Shown: piece after piece, positions 7,617 to 15,758 of the stretch
Position numbering within the stretch: the stretch's first letter is position 1
Layout of the letters: every line of letters starts with the position of its first letter
Origin: Calothrix sp. MO_167.B12
GTDB lineage: Bacteria; Cyanobacteriota; Cyanobacteriia; Cyanobacteriales; Nostocaceae
Reading direction: 5' to 3'
DNA: 38,970 nucleotides
NCBI GenBank assembly: GCA_030066045.1
Contig: JASJCJ010000043.1
Coordinates: forward strand, 1 to 38,970
Position numbers and translations under genes: made by a program
Notes under the pieces: model-generated
Database searches by the model: none
The model's input: the letters and a program-made list of their open reading frames with translations, nothing else
What the model was told of the DNA's origin: nothing

Positions 7617-8390
7617 ATGAAAGCAGTTATTCTGGCAGGTGGACTAGGTACGCGTATCAGTGAAGAAACCTCTGTAAGACCAAAGCCAATGGTAAATATT
7701 GGTGGTAAACCAATACTGTGGCACATTATGAAGATTTACTCTAGTCATGGCGTAAATGATTTTATCATTTGTTGTGGTTACAAAGGTAACGTAATTAAGG
7801 AATATTTTGCTAATTATTTCTTATACATGTCAGATATTACTTTTGATATGCGATTTAATCAAATGAATGTCCATTCTGGCTATGCAGAACCTTGGCGCGT
7901 TACCTTAGTTGACACTGGTGAAAATACCATGACTGGAGGTAGGCTAAAACGAATCCAAGAACATATTGGTAATGAAACTTTTTGCTTTACTTATGGCGAT
8001 GGTGTAAGTAATATTAATATCACTGAAATTATTGAATTTCATCAACAGCAAAAAACATTAGCAACCCTGACAGCAGTCCAACCTCCAGGACGTTTTGGAG
8101 CCATTCTGTTAGAAAATGAGCAAACAAAAATTACCTCTTTTCGGGAAAAGCCTCAAGGTGATGGTGCTTGGATTAATGGAGGCTATTTTGTCCTGGAACC
8201 AGAAGTAATCGATTTGATTGCGGATGATACTACGGTTTGGGAAAAAGAACCCCTGGAAAAGTTAGCTGATATGCAACAGCTATCTGCTTATAAACATCAA
8301 GGCTTCTGGCAGCCTATGGACACTTTACGGGATAAAAATCATTTGGAAGAGCTATGGAAAGATAATCAGGCTCCTTGGAAGGTATGGTAA
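7617..8390 (+). CDS. rfbF: Glucose-1-phosphate cytidylyltransferase
   Basis: A 257-residue sugar nucleotidyltransferase. It opens [18 protein letters not shown] with the nucleotide loop GGLGTR and [13 protein letters not shown], followed by the metal-site segment TYGDGVSN near residue 122 and [15 protein letters not shown]. These features and the length match RfbF, which makes CDP-glucose from CTP and glucose-1-phosphate. It begins a plus-strand run with the oxidase and epimerase genes, the order found at the start of the heterocyst envelope polysaccharide island of Anabaena. The usual next enzyme, CDP-glucose 4,6-dehydratase, is not adjacent. Confidence 0.9.
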   Translation: MKAVILAGGLGTRISEETSVRPKPMVNIGGKPILWHIMKIYSSHGVNDFIICCGYKGNVIKEYFANYFLYMSDITFDMRFNQMNVHSGYAEPWRVTLVDTGENTMTGGRLKRIQEHIGNETFCFTYGDGVSNINITEIIEFHQQQKTLATLTAVQPPGRFGAILLENEQTKITSFREKPQGDGAWINGGYFVLEPEVIDLIADDTTVWEKEPLEKLADMQQLSAYKHQGFWQPMDTLRDKNHLEELWKDNQAPWKVW

Positions 8391-8451
8391 ATAATAGGGT
8401 TTAGCAACAAAGCATACTCAATAGACAAAACTTGAAGGAGCAACAAACGCC

Positions 8452-9666
8452 ATGTATGATTTTGCAATTATCGGAGGAGGAATAGTCGGACTTTCCACGG
8501 GGATGGCTATCACTCAACGCTATCCTCATGCCAAGGTTTTAGTCTTGGAAAAAGAAAGTCATTGGGCTTTTCACCAAACTGGTAACAATAGTGGTGTGAT
8601 TCACTCCGGTATCTACTACAAACCAGGCAGTTTTAAAGCAAAATTTTGCCGGGATGGCTGTCGCTCGATGGTAGAGTTTTGTCAAGAGCATGGCATTGAT
8701 TATGAGGTTTGTGGGAAAGTAATCGTTGCTACTAACGAGCAAGAATTACCCCGGTTAGAAAACCTATTTAAGCGTGGCTTGGAAAATGGCATCCAAGTTA
8801 AGCGTATTAGCCCAGAGGAAGTGAAAGAGATTGAACCCCATGTCCGTTGCGTCGGGGGAATTCAGGTATTTTCCACTGGTATTGCCAATTATAAGCAAGT
8901 TTGCCTCAAATATGCTGAATTGATTCAACAGCAAGGGGGAGAACTGCGGCTCAATACCAAGGTGGAGAAAATTATTTCTCAGGGAAATCATCAAGTACTA
9001 GAAACAAATAATGGTAGTTTTTCTACCCGTTTTGTAATTAATTGTGCTGGATTGTATAGCGATCGCATCGCAAAACTTGGTAAAGTTGATCCACAAGCGA
9101 AAATAGTACCTTTCCGGGGAGAATATTACGAACTGACACCAGAGAAACGCTATCTGGTAAAAGGGTTGATTTACCCGGTTCCCAATCCCGAATTTCCATT
9201 TTTAGGGGTTCACTTTACCCGCATGATTGATGGTAGCGTCCATGCCGGACCTAATGCCGTCCTCAGTTTGAAGCGGGAAGGATACAAAAAAACAGACTTT
9301 GATTTACGTGATTTTGCTGAGGTAATGACCTATCCCGGCTTTTGGAAATTAGCAGCAAAACACGCCGATGAAGGCATTCAAGAAATTATTCGTTCTTTTA
9401 GCAAAGCAGCCTTTACCAGAAGTCTGCAACAGCTAATTCCGGAAGTGCAAGCGGAGGACTTAGTACCTACCCATGCAGGGGTTCGCGCTCAAGCTTTGAT
9501 GGGTGACGGCAAATTAGTGGACGACTTTTTGATTATTCATGGGGATAATTCCGTCCATGTATGCAATGCACCTTCCCCAGCAGCCACATCTTCCATTGAA
9601 ATTGGCAAAGCAATTGTTGCCCAAATTCCTCACCAGTCGCATCTATCACCAACCACCATTCCCTAG
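8452..9666 (+). CDS. lhgO: L-2-hydroxyglutarate oxidase-like FAD enzyme
   Basis: A 404-residue DAO-family flavoprotein. The FAD dinucleotide loop is IIGGGIVGLS (residues 6-15). The block NNSGVIHSGIYYKPGSFKA is a hallmark of LhgO, as are GIQVFSTGIANYKQVC and the C-terminal HAGVRAQAL. LhgO oxidises L-2-hydroxyglutarate to 2-oxoglutarate. AAGGAG lies 12 bases before the start. Its place between a CDP-glucose-forming enzyme and an epimerase, as in the envelope polysaccharide island, suggests either a sugar-related substrate or a helper role; that is inference. It is followed after 12 bases by the epimerase. Confidence 0.85.
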   Translation: MYDFAIIGGGIVGLSTGMAITQRYPHAKVLVLEKESHWAFHQTGNNSGVIHSGIYYKPGSFKAKFCRDGCRSMVEFCQEHGIDYEVCGKVIVATNEQELPRLENLFKRGLENGIQVKRISPEEVKEIEPHVRCVGGIQVFSTGIANYKQVCLKYAELIQQQGGELRLNTKVEKIISQGNHQVLETNNGSFSTRFVINCAGLYSDRIAKLGKVDPQAKIVPFRGEYYELTPEKRYLVKGLIYPVPNPEFPFLGVHFTRMIDGSVHAGPNAVLSLKREGYKKTDFDLRDFAEVMTYPGFWKLAAKHADEGIQEIIRSFSKAAFTRSLQQLIPEVQAEDLVPTHAGVRAQALMGDGKLVDDFLIIHGDNSVHVCNAPSPAATSSIEIGKAIVAQIPHQSHLSPTTIP

Positions 9667-9678
9667 GATAGAATAAAT

Positions 9679-10701
9679 ATGAAAGTACTGGTAACTGGAA
9701 CAGAAGGTTATCTCGGTTGTTTATTACCCCCTTTATTAGTAGAGCGGGGACATGAAGTTATCGGTATAGATACTGGCTTTTATAAAGTTGGCTGGTTATA
9801 TAACGGTACTGCGGTGACAGCTAAAACCTTAAATAAAGATATCCGCCATATTAACCCAGAAGATTTGCAAGGTGTAGAAGCAATCGTGCATATGGCGGAA
9901 TTATCCAACGATCCCACCGGACAACTAGCACCCCAGATTACCTACGAAATTAACCACCAAGGCTCAGTCAGGCTGGCTCAACTTGCCAAGCAAATGGGGG
10001 TACGACGGTTTATCTATATGTCATCCTGTAGCGTTTACGGCGTAGCTACTGAGGGGGATGTCACAGAAACATCCCCCATCAACCCCCAAACAGCATATGC
10101 CGAGTGCAAAACCTTGGTAGAAAGAGATGTCCAACCCTTAGCCGATGATGACTTCTCCCCCACCTTCATGCGGAATGCCACAGCCTTTGGTGCATCTCCG
10201 AGAATGCGTTTTGACATTGTCTTAAATAACCTAGCGGGGTTGGCGTGGACCACCAAACAAATTAAAATGACCAGTGATGGTACACCCTGGCGACCCTTAG
10301 TTCATGGCTTGGATATTTGTAAAGCGATCGCTTGTGCTTTAGAAGCACCCCGCGATATAATTCATAATCAAATCTTCAATGTCGGGGATACAGCAAATAA
10401 CTACCGGGTCAAGGAAATAGCAGAAATCATTGCGGATATCTTCCCAGATTGTCAGTTAAGCTTTGGAGATAATGGTGCTGACAATCGCAGCTATAGAGTT
10501 TCTTTTGAAAAGATTAATACCATACTTCCCGGTTTTAAATGTGATTGGAATGCTCAACGAGGTGCTCAACAATTGTTTGATGTATTCAGTCATATTGATA
10601 TGAGCGCAGATACTTTCATGTTTCGAGGTTTTACCCGTCTCAAGCAATTAGAATACCTAATTCGTACCCAGCAAATTGACCAAAGTTTCTTCTGGAAATA
10701 A
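9679..10701 (+). CDS. NAD-dependent sugar epimerase/dehydratase
   Basis: A 340-residue extended short-chain dehydrogenase. VTGTEGYLG (from residue 5) is the NAD-binding TGxxGxxG motif, SSCSVYG carries the catalytic Ser/Thr region and Tyr140-Lys144 (YAECK) is the catalytic pair. It probably acts on an NDP-sugar, perhaps the CDP-sugar from the upstream gene, but the precise reaction (epimerisation, dehydration or reduction) cannot be read from the sequence. It lies 12 bases after the LhgO-like gene, so the two are likely one operon. Context places it in the heterocyst envelope polysaccharide set. Confidence 0.85.
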   Translation: MKVLVTGTEGYLGCLLPPLLVERGHEVIGIDTGFYKVGWLYNGTAVTAKTLNKDIRHINPEDLQGVEAIVHMAELSNDPTGQLAPQITYEINHQGSVRLAQLAKQMGVRRFIYMSSCSVYGVATEGDVTETSPINPQTAYAECKTLVERDVQPLADDDFSPTFMRNATAFGASPRMRFDIVLNNLAGLAWTTKQIKMTSDGTPWRPLVHGLDICKAIACALEAPRDIIHNQIFNVGDTANNYRVKEIAEIIADIFPDCQLSFGDNGADNRSYRVSFEKINTILPGFKCDWNAQRGAQQLFDVFSHIDMSADTFMFRGFTRLKQLEYLIRTQQIDQSFFWK

Positions 10702-10721
10702 GGTGTTGATTCAGATTTTTG

Positions 10722-10754
10722 AGAACCCCGACTTCTTTAATAAGTCGGGGTTCT
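10722..10754. repeat. 13-bp perfect inverted repeat
   Basis: AGAACCCCGACTT, a 7-base loop, then AAGTCGGGGTTCT form a perfect stem just after the epimerase gene. No run of T follows, so it is less like an intrinsic terminator than a dispersed palindromic repeat, although it may still stabilise the mRNA 3' end or slow transcription. Confidence 0.7.
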
Positions 10755-10804
10755 GGACACCGTGAATTATATGGCTGTACATTTTTCAGACATCCTCTTC
10801 ATAA

Positions 10805-11761
10805 ATGACTAGATTACTCACAATTGCTATTCCTACTTATAATCGCGCCCAATTACTCGATAAACAATTAGCATGGCTAGCTCAAGCTATTCAAGGGTTA
10901 GAATCAGAATGTGAAATTATTATTTCTGATAATCGTTCATCCGATAATACCCAAGAAATTATTCATAAATGGCAACTACATTTTATGAATAATGTACCTT
11001 TCCACAATAATAGAAATCACGCCAATATTGGTGTGATGAGAAACATTGCCCATTGTATTAATACTGCTAATAGCAAATATTTATGGATGATTGGCGATGA
11101 CGATCCAATTCAAAATAGAACCTTAGCTTATGTAATTAATCAACTCAAACAACATCAGGAATTATCCCTACTAACTCTTAACTTTGCTTGTCGCTATCAA
11201 CCAACCGGGAAAATAATTTATGACCGTTGTTTTGCCATTGAGAAAGAAGAAGTCAATCCTGATGGGAAAGCAGTCTTCCAACATTGTTTAGCAGAAAATC
11301 ATTCTGGAATCGGATTTTTAAGTGCCCAGGTATATCGCACCAAAATTATCCAAAATGCTTTAGCAAATTGGCCAGGGAGTGTGAATAATATGGAAGCACA
11401 AGTATATTGGGTAGGGTACTGTGCAGCCCACGGTAGCGTCAAAGTGACTCAAGATGTTTACCTAGAAAGTGCTTTTGGTAGTAGTTATTGGATGAAAGAG
11501 CCAAAAGTTTTATTCAAGATGCAATATATTGATTTACCAACCATCTATGCCAAAATAGAAGAGATTGGATACCCCAGTAAATATTGTCGAAATTTGATTT
11601 TAAAACACTTTACCCACAATAACTGGAAAGTATTTTTTGGTGCTTTGAGAAGATGGCCTATCATTGCAATTAACACCATTATTCCTTATTTAGTTTTGGT
11701 AGCTACTTCTGTTTGGGAAATATTCTTATCACCCAAACCCATAGAATCTAGAACCCATTAA
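10805..11761 (+). CDS. GT2-family glycosyltransferase
   Basis: A 318-residue GT-A fold glycosyltransferase. It starts with LLTIAIPTYNRAQLLDKQL, has the nucleotide-binding ISDNRSSDNTQEI, and the metal-binding DxD motif as Asp98-Asp99-Asp100 (MIGDDDPIQ). The family adds a sugar from an NDP-sugar to an acceptor at the inner face of the membrane. It is the last gene of the HEP block before the inserted lasso cluster. A hydrophobic stretch near the C-terminus (about 285-305) may attach it to the membrane. The sugar specificity is unknown. Confidence 0.85.
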   Translation: MTRLLTIAIPTYNRAQLLDKQLAWLAQAIQGLESECEIIISDNRSSDNTQEIIHKWQLHFMNNVPFHNNRNHANIGVMRNIAHCINTANSKYLWMIGDDDPIQNRTLAYVINQLKQHQELSLLTLNFACRYQPTGKIIYDRCFAIEKEEVNPDGKAVFQHCLAENHSGIGFLSAQVYRTKIIQNALANWPGSVNNMEAQVYWVGYCAAHGSVKVTQDVYLESAFGSSYWMKEPKVLFKMQYIDLPTIYAKIEEIGYPSKYCRNLILKHFTHNNWKVFFGALRRWPIIAINTIIPYLVLVATSVWEIFLSPKPIESRTH

Positions 11762-11797
11762 GGAAGGTAGATTAAATAATATGCAAATCTATAATTG

Positions 11798-11882
11798 AAC
11801 CTCACCCTCGCTTTTTACTGCCTAAAAATATTTCCCTCTCCTTAATAAGGAGAGGGATGTCCGACAGGACAGGGTGAGGTTT
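11798..11882. repeat. AACCTCACC/GGTGAGGTT palindromic repeat, copy 1
   Basis: The element starts AACCTCACCCT and ends AGGGTGAGGTT, with an inner palindrome CCCTCTCCTTAATAAGGAGAGGG. Similar elements occur at 21537-21598 and 26029-26113, with a partial copy near 38771. The copies share ends and inner palindrome and differ between, as expected of a miniature or REP-like element. Confidence 0.8.
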
Positions 11883-11999
11883 TGTATTTTATTTCATCTT
11901 AAATCCTAAATCATATAGGAATCTGGTTTGATTTTTGAATAAAATTAGCACGCCCGCCATATTACCGGATGGTGCGTTACACTTCGTGGCAGGACACCC

Positions 12000-12156
12000 T
12001 ACTGGATTGACACAGCTAAAATAGTGCAATAGGTGTAGGTTGGGTTGTTCGCGTTAGCGTTGCGTAGCAATAGAATGAAACCCAACACCAGTAAAGCTTT
12101 GTTGGGTTTCCCTACCGCTCAGCCCAACCTACATTTTTAGGCGTGTCAGTCCACTA
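12000..12156. mobile_element. MITE-like element, copy 1
   Basis: The ends are imperfect inverted repeats, TACTGGATTGACAC on the left and GTGTCAGTCCACTA on the right, each followed inward by TGTAGGTTGGGTT on its own strand. It contains no gene. A near-identical stretch of about 79 bases occurs in opposite orientation at 38858-38935. It looks like a non-autonomous element moved by a transposase that is not encoded here. Confidence 0.7.
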
Positions 12157-12184
12157 CGTATATTTCAAAAATCAAATATTATTC

Positions 12185-13231
12185 CTATATTTTTTCAGTA
12201 GTACTAAAAAATAAATCACTCCATTGCAAATCTGGACGATAATTACGTAATTGAAAACCTAGCTTACTAGCAGTTAATCTGAGCCATCCACGGGTACTGG
12301 GTAAACCCCATAATGCCAACCTTCTTTGTCTGAGAACAGCTGCCAGGGAAAATGGTTCTACAGACTTGGCTACTGACACTAAACATTCGGGAATTTTTTC
12401 ACCAAACTCCTGTTCTAAGAAGCGGATTGTACGCAGTAGAGAAATGAAATGCTTGTTATCTGGCATCAGTTGCTCAATTCGCTCAGGTTCCAGCAATGCT
12501 CCCCACTTACGTAGAACAAATGCTATATCCATAATCCAACATAGCATTGGACCAGTCTCTGGGAGATGTCCATCCAAATGAACGCTTAGATGAACTAACA
12601 TCGCATTTGGTTCCAGCACTGGTAATGATGGGATTTGTATATGCTGTGGCTTAAGGTTGGTTGTCAAGTTCATCGACTCTTTGCCTTCAAATAAGCGCAC
12701 GCGATGGTGAACATCACACACTACTCCCACGGGGTTAGTGAAGTAAACAGCGTCTTCTGTATCTTTGTCGTGTTGTGCTTGAAATCCTAATGATTTAAAA
12801 GCTGCACTTACTTCTTCCATCTCATCTGCTGGAATGGCAAAGTCAATATCCTCCATTACTCGCGTACCTGGGGCAGGATAAAAACTGTCAGCCATTACTA
12901 CTCCTTTCCACAGTATGGGGTGAAGATTACGCTCTTGCATAGTCTTCAGAAGAGCATCCAGTGTCAGCAGTAAGAAGCTATTCATCACCCGCGTCTTGCC
13001 ATATTCAGCTTGCATCTTGTCAAGAATGGAAGACGGTACAGCATCTGTCAAACCGTGGGCTTGTAAGGAAAAAAAGACTAAAGGAACTAGTCGGTGAAGC
13101 CTCAGTGTTTCTAGAGTAAATTCCCACTCTGATTGGGTAGCATCACTGAGTTTTTTCCTGGCTTTGATAGAGTAGTCAGATGCAATTGTTGCTAGGGATG
13201 TGTAAAGTAAAGTATGAAATAAAGTAGTCAT
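12185..13231 (-). CDS. Nucleotidyltransferase of the lasso cluster (PF14907-like)
   Basis: A 348-residue protein with the features of the uncharacterised NTP_transf_5 family. HPILWKGVVMADSFYP (Lys109, Gly110) is followed by GTRVMEDIDFAI (Arg124, Asp128, Asp130), a Pol-beta-type metal-binding Asp pair. The C-terminal half contains HLSVHLDGHLPETGPMLCWI, also typical. Members occur in lasso-peptide clusters that carry an HPr-kinase-like gene, where they may modify the peptide or its phosphate; the reaction is not established. It is the last gene of the minus-strand cluster, 314 bases after the methyltransferase. A heptamer array abuts its ATG and no Shine-Dalgarno sequence is visible. Confidence 0.75.
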   Translation of the reverse strand: MTTLFHTLLYTSLATIASDYSIKARKKLSDATQSEWEFTLETLRLHRLVPLVFFSLQAHGLTDAVPSSILDKMQAEYGKTRVMNSFLLLTLDALLKTMQERNLHPILWKGVVMADSFYPAPGTRVMEDIDFAIPADEMEEVSAAFKSLGFQAQHDKDTEDAVYFTNPVGVVCDVHHRVRLFEGKESMNLTTNLKPQHIQIPSLPVLEPNAMLVHLSVHLDGHLPETGPMLCWIMDIAFVLRKWGALLEPERIEQLMPDNKHFISLLRTIRFLEQEFGEKIPECLVSVAKSVEPFSLAAVLRQRRLALWGLPSTRGWLRLTASKLGFQLRNYRPDLQWSDLFFSTTEKI

Positions 13232-13233
13232 TT

Positions 13234-13267
13234 CAGTTATCAGTTATCAGTTATCAGTTATCAGTTA
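13234..13267. repeat. Heptamer tandem repeat CAGTTAT at gene start
   Basis: About five direct copies of CAGTTAT begin three bases before the ATG of the nucleotidyltransferase gene. On the coding strand this places ATAACTG repeats where a ribosome binding site would be. It is a short tandemly repeated repetitive sequence of the kind common in heterocystous cyanobacteria. Confidence 0.9.
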
Positions 13268-13295
13268 GCCTCCTGCACCATGAACTGCGCTAATT

Positions 13296-13403
13296 CACAT
13301 CTTGCACCATAAGATTATTGAGAAAATTAGAGTCTGAAACCCTTAATTTGTCGTAAACCACCAATGCCCACCTTACCCTTATTGAGAAAGTGCAAGATAT
13401 GTG
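13296..13403. mobile_element. CACATCTTGCAC element, copy 1
   Basis: The element has inverted ends, CACATCTTGCAC and GTGCAAGATATGTG, encloses about 80 bases and has no gene. A copy in opposite orientation lies at 24033-24141 with the same ends and strongly similar interior (AAGATTATTGAGAAAATTAG, GAGTCTGAAACCC). It is a candidate MITE. Confidence 0.75.
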
Positions 13404-13415
13404 CTAACAGTTTCC

Positions 13416-13527
13416 CCATCGATAAATCGAGGGGCAAGAGTTACGGGAAAAAATTGTGAATGAAGAATTAAGCATACAGAATGGGAAAATTTCTAAATTC
13501 TAAATTCTAAATTCTAAATTCTAAATT
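13416..13527. repeat. Palindromic and heptamer repeats
   Basis: CCCCATCGATAAATCGAGGGG near 13418 is a short palindrome whose relative lies at 20815-20838. It is followed at 13490-13527 by five direct copies of AATTCTA. These fill the spacer between methyltransferase and nucleotidyltransferase genes, together with the element at 13296-13403. No gene is seen. Confidence 0.7.
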
Positions 13528-13545
13528 AATATTTGGCCATATTAA

Positions 13546-14388
13546 TTATATGGCGACAATTTGAGGTGATTTAAGCTCTGATTTGAAGGATAAATTGGGA
13601 TTAGCAATACCAACTGCATGTCCATATTCATTTGTAGAATACATTTCTAGTTCAAATCCTCCGGCTTTTAATTCCGTAGCAATTTCCTCTTTTGTAAAAT
13701 GGTGAACATAATTAGGAACTAAATCATCTCCAAACTCTAAAAAATCTCTCCTGAGAATCCGTCTGATCAAATTTCCAATTTTTACAACTACTTGGAAATA
13801 GCCCTGAGAATCAGAATTATCAAAGAAAGAAATAAGTATGGGAGAATTGTCTTTTGCCTGGCTGTGTAATTTTTTCAGAAAGGCAATTCTATTTTCTCTT
13901 CCTTGAATTAACATATAAGCACCCCAACCAACTATGATTCCATCATATTGTTTGTGATTATCTGGACATTCATCTCGAGGAACTAATTGTACATTTGCAG
14001 GCAATCCTTCTTTCTCAAGTAGTTTATTAGCAAAATCAACCAGTTGAGGGTTACATTCAAAACCATCAACTTCATATCCTAAGATACGTAGTGCTAATAC
14101 TTCTCTTCCACCACCAACACCTGCAACTAATAAACTATTGCACTGCTGAAAGTATTTATTTAATACCTTGGTTTCCCAATGCCATAAACCTCCCCGATTA
14201 TATTCTTCATTGCGATATTGTTGAGTGTTATCGTAATACAATTTATCTATAGAGTGTAAACTATCTCTTCTTAAGATTCCCAACCAAAACCCTATAAAGC
14301 AAGCATTAATCAATAGAACTAGTTTTCTTAATAATTTCCGAGAAAAGATATAAATTTTTAATTCCAGAGGATAATTTTGTTTATTCAT
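13546..14388 (-). CDS. Class I SAM-dependent methyltransferase
   Basis: A 280-residue protein if started at ATG 14388; an upstream TTG at 14403 is also possible. Motif I is VAGVGGGRE (residues 88-96), followed by the acidic end of strand 2 in VDGFECN (Glu111), and then YDGIIVGWGAYMLI and ILISFFDNSD. About 40 N-terminal residues include a basic, hydrophobic segment (LVLLINACFIGFWLGIL) that may bind the membrane. It lies 47 bases after the kinase gene on the same strand. By position it could methylate the lasso peptide, but the family also acts on small molecules and no specificity residue is evident. Confidence 0.75.
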   Translation of the reverse strand: MNKQNYPLELKIYIFSRKLLRKLVLLINACFIGFWLGILRRDSLHSIDKLYYDNTQQYRNEEYNRGGLWHWETKVLNKYFQQCNSLLVAGVGGGREVLALRILGYEVDGFECNPQLVDFANKLLEKEGLPANVQLVPRDECPDNHKQYDGIIVGWGAYMLIQGRENRIAFLKKLHSQAKDNSPILISFFDNSDSQGYFQVVVKIGNLIRRILRRDFLEFGDDLVPNYVHHFTKEEIATELKAGGFELEMYSTNEYGHAVGIANPNLSFKSELKSPQIVAI

Positions 14389-14435
14389 AAATAGATGGCA
14401 CAATTTCTTCCAATAAATAGTTTATCTTCCAAATT

Positions 14436-15377
14436 TTAGTGCTGCAAAAATAAATTGTTCAAAACCTTACTACTAGCCGTACAATTGTCCATGGCAATGT
14501 GTTCTTCTACTATCTTGACTAACTCAGGTAACAATGCTAAATTCCGGGGTCGTTGCAGACGATAGACAGTACATTCTTGGACTAGGGTTGTACACTGAAA
14601 AAAGTGTTTTGCATCCGGTGAATGAAACAATGTTGCAGGGCGGGAGTGACAGGATAATTCAACTACCGCTTCTTGGGGTTTGAGGGGTTCAATGCTAAAC
14701 TTTGGGCTGGAAGTGAGTACATAAATGCGCCGAATTGGCAATGGAGTTTGGGAAAATTCTTGCTTTGGACGATAACCCCGTTTATCCTCGGATGGATGTA
14801 CCAACCTGAGGGATTTAAAGTCATATCCCAGGGTAGTAGCAATTTCTTCACCTAATTTAATCTGGGGAAATCCAGGGGTGATGGTGGCTGGTCCTTTACC
14901 CAAGCTCACAGGAGCAACATCATCGGTAATTATCTCATATCCATGGGTATGGAAAGCAGCAGCAGTTGAAGATTTACCCTCACCGGATACTCCCAAGAAA
15001 GCTACAGCACCGCCATCAATTTTTACCGCACTGCCATGGAGTACCAGTAACCCTCTTTGGTACAGCAAGATTCCCATGATAGAACCAACAAGGTAAAAGC
15101 GAAGAATTTGCTCACACACCTGTGGTGCAGGGATTATTGTTATTTGATGTCCTTGCTTCACCACGAAAAGCCCCACATCTTTGACATAAAAAAATGCCTC
15201 TTCTCGGCTCAGCTTTATACACCAAGGTTGCTCAATAGCAGCTTGTGGTAAATAATCAGTTAGATGGCGATCGCTTGCTATATTTAGGGTGACATCATAC
15301 CCTAATTCTGCTTCGATAAACTCTGGTATGGCGATTTCAGATTGGATTCCTAAACCATAAGCAAAGTATGAAAACAC
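14436..15377 (-). CDS. HPr-kinase-like lasso peptide kinase
   Basis: A 313-residue protein with the HPr kinase/phosphorylase catalytic core: LLVLHGSAV (His114), Walker A FLGVSGEGKSS (from residue 127) and ITDDVAPV (Asp152-Asp153). The N-terminal 100 residues are divergent. Homologues in lasso clusters such as that for paeninodin phosphorylate the C-terminal Ser of the precursor. The precursor here ends in Ser, which fits. The start is chosen as GTG 15377 because GAGGAGGG lies ten bases before it; a TTG at 15401 would put that site inside the gene. It follows the precursor gene and precedes the methyltransferase by 47 bases. Confidence 0.85.
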   Translation of the reverse strand: MFSYFAYGLGIQSEIAIPEFIEAELGYDVTLNIASDRHLTDYLPQAAIEQPWCIKLSREEAFFYVKDVGLFVVKQGHQITIIPAPQVCEQILRFYLVGSIMGILLYQRGLLVLHGSAVKIDGGAVAFLGVSGEGKSSTAAAFHTHGYEIITDDVAPVSLGKGPATITPGFPQIKLGEEIATTLGYDFKSLRLVHPSEDKRGYRPKQEFSQTPLPIRRIYVLTSSPKFSIEPLKPQEAVVELSCHSRPATLFHSPDAKHFFQCTTLVQECTVYRLQRPRNLALLPELVKIVEEHIAMDNCTASSKVLNNLFLQH

Positions 15378-15387
15378 TGTTTGTACT

Positions 15388-15395
15388 CCCTCCTC
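15388..15395 (-). promoter_or_regulatory. Shine-Dalgarno site of the kinase gene
   Basis: GAGGAGGG on the minus strand lies ten bases before GTG 15377. It is the strongest ribosome binding site in the cluster and decides the start in favour of GTG over the upstream TTG. Confidence 0.75.
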
Positions 15396-15663
15396 TAACA
15401 ATAGTTTTGCAAAGTGTGTTTAGCTAATGAACAATACTTCCTTGTATTAGGTAAGAAAATTATTTGTATATTTACTATCAAGTTATATTACCTATTGCTT
15501 GTTCCCTCCCTCAAAGAAATGTTAAATTAATTTTACCCAAGTACTTATACTGTTACTAAAACACGAAAATAAGAAACCGAGTTTATTTAATTTGCACTCG
15601 AAAAATTTTGTTTCCCAGCACGTATAAACCCGGTTTCTGGGATTAATTAATCGGTCTTCTAGG

Positions 15664-15694
15664 TTTAGAGACGTTGCAATGCAACGTCTCTAAA
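15664..15694. terminator. 15-bp hairpin downstream of the lasso precursor gene
   Basis: TTTAGAGACGTTGCA, one base, then TGCAACGTCTCTAAA form a nearly loopless inverted repeat 65 bases past the precursor stop. It may limit read-through from the precursor into the tailoring genes or protect the 3' end. Similar AGAGACGTTGCA palindromes are dispersed in Nostoc genomes, so it may only be a repeat; no U-run clearly follows. Confidence 0.4.
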
Positions 15695-15758
15695 TTCTCT
15701 TTTGGTAGTAGAGTTATCTTATCTAAATTGTAATGAGGTCTAGTCTACTACTAAAATT

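Larger units (their letters stand above)
11762..12184. other. Repeat-rich junction between HEP block and lasso cluster
   Basis: This spacer lies between a plus-strand glycosyltransferase and the 3' end of the minus-strand lasso cluster. It contains a palindromic repeat at 11798-11882 and a small mobile-type element at 12000-12156, both described separately. No open reading frame is convincing. Confidence 0.6.
15378..15758. other. Spacer between lasso precursor and kinase genes
   Basis: This stretch holds a dispersed repeat at about 15568-15640 (AAGAAACCGAGTTTATT and CCCGGTTTCTGG) and the palindrome at 15664-15694. The spacer may allow the small precursor gene to be transcribed separately from the tailoring genes. 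I see no further precursor peptide in either strand. Confidence 0.5.

Noticed and set aside
10722-10754. Clear intrinsic terminator
   Set aside because: The stem is perfect but no T-run follows, and the sequence resembles a dispersed palindromic repeat.
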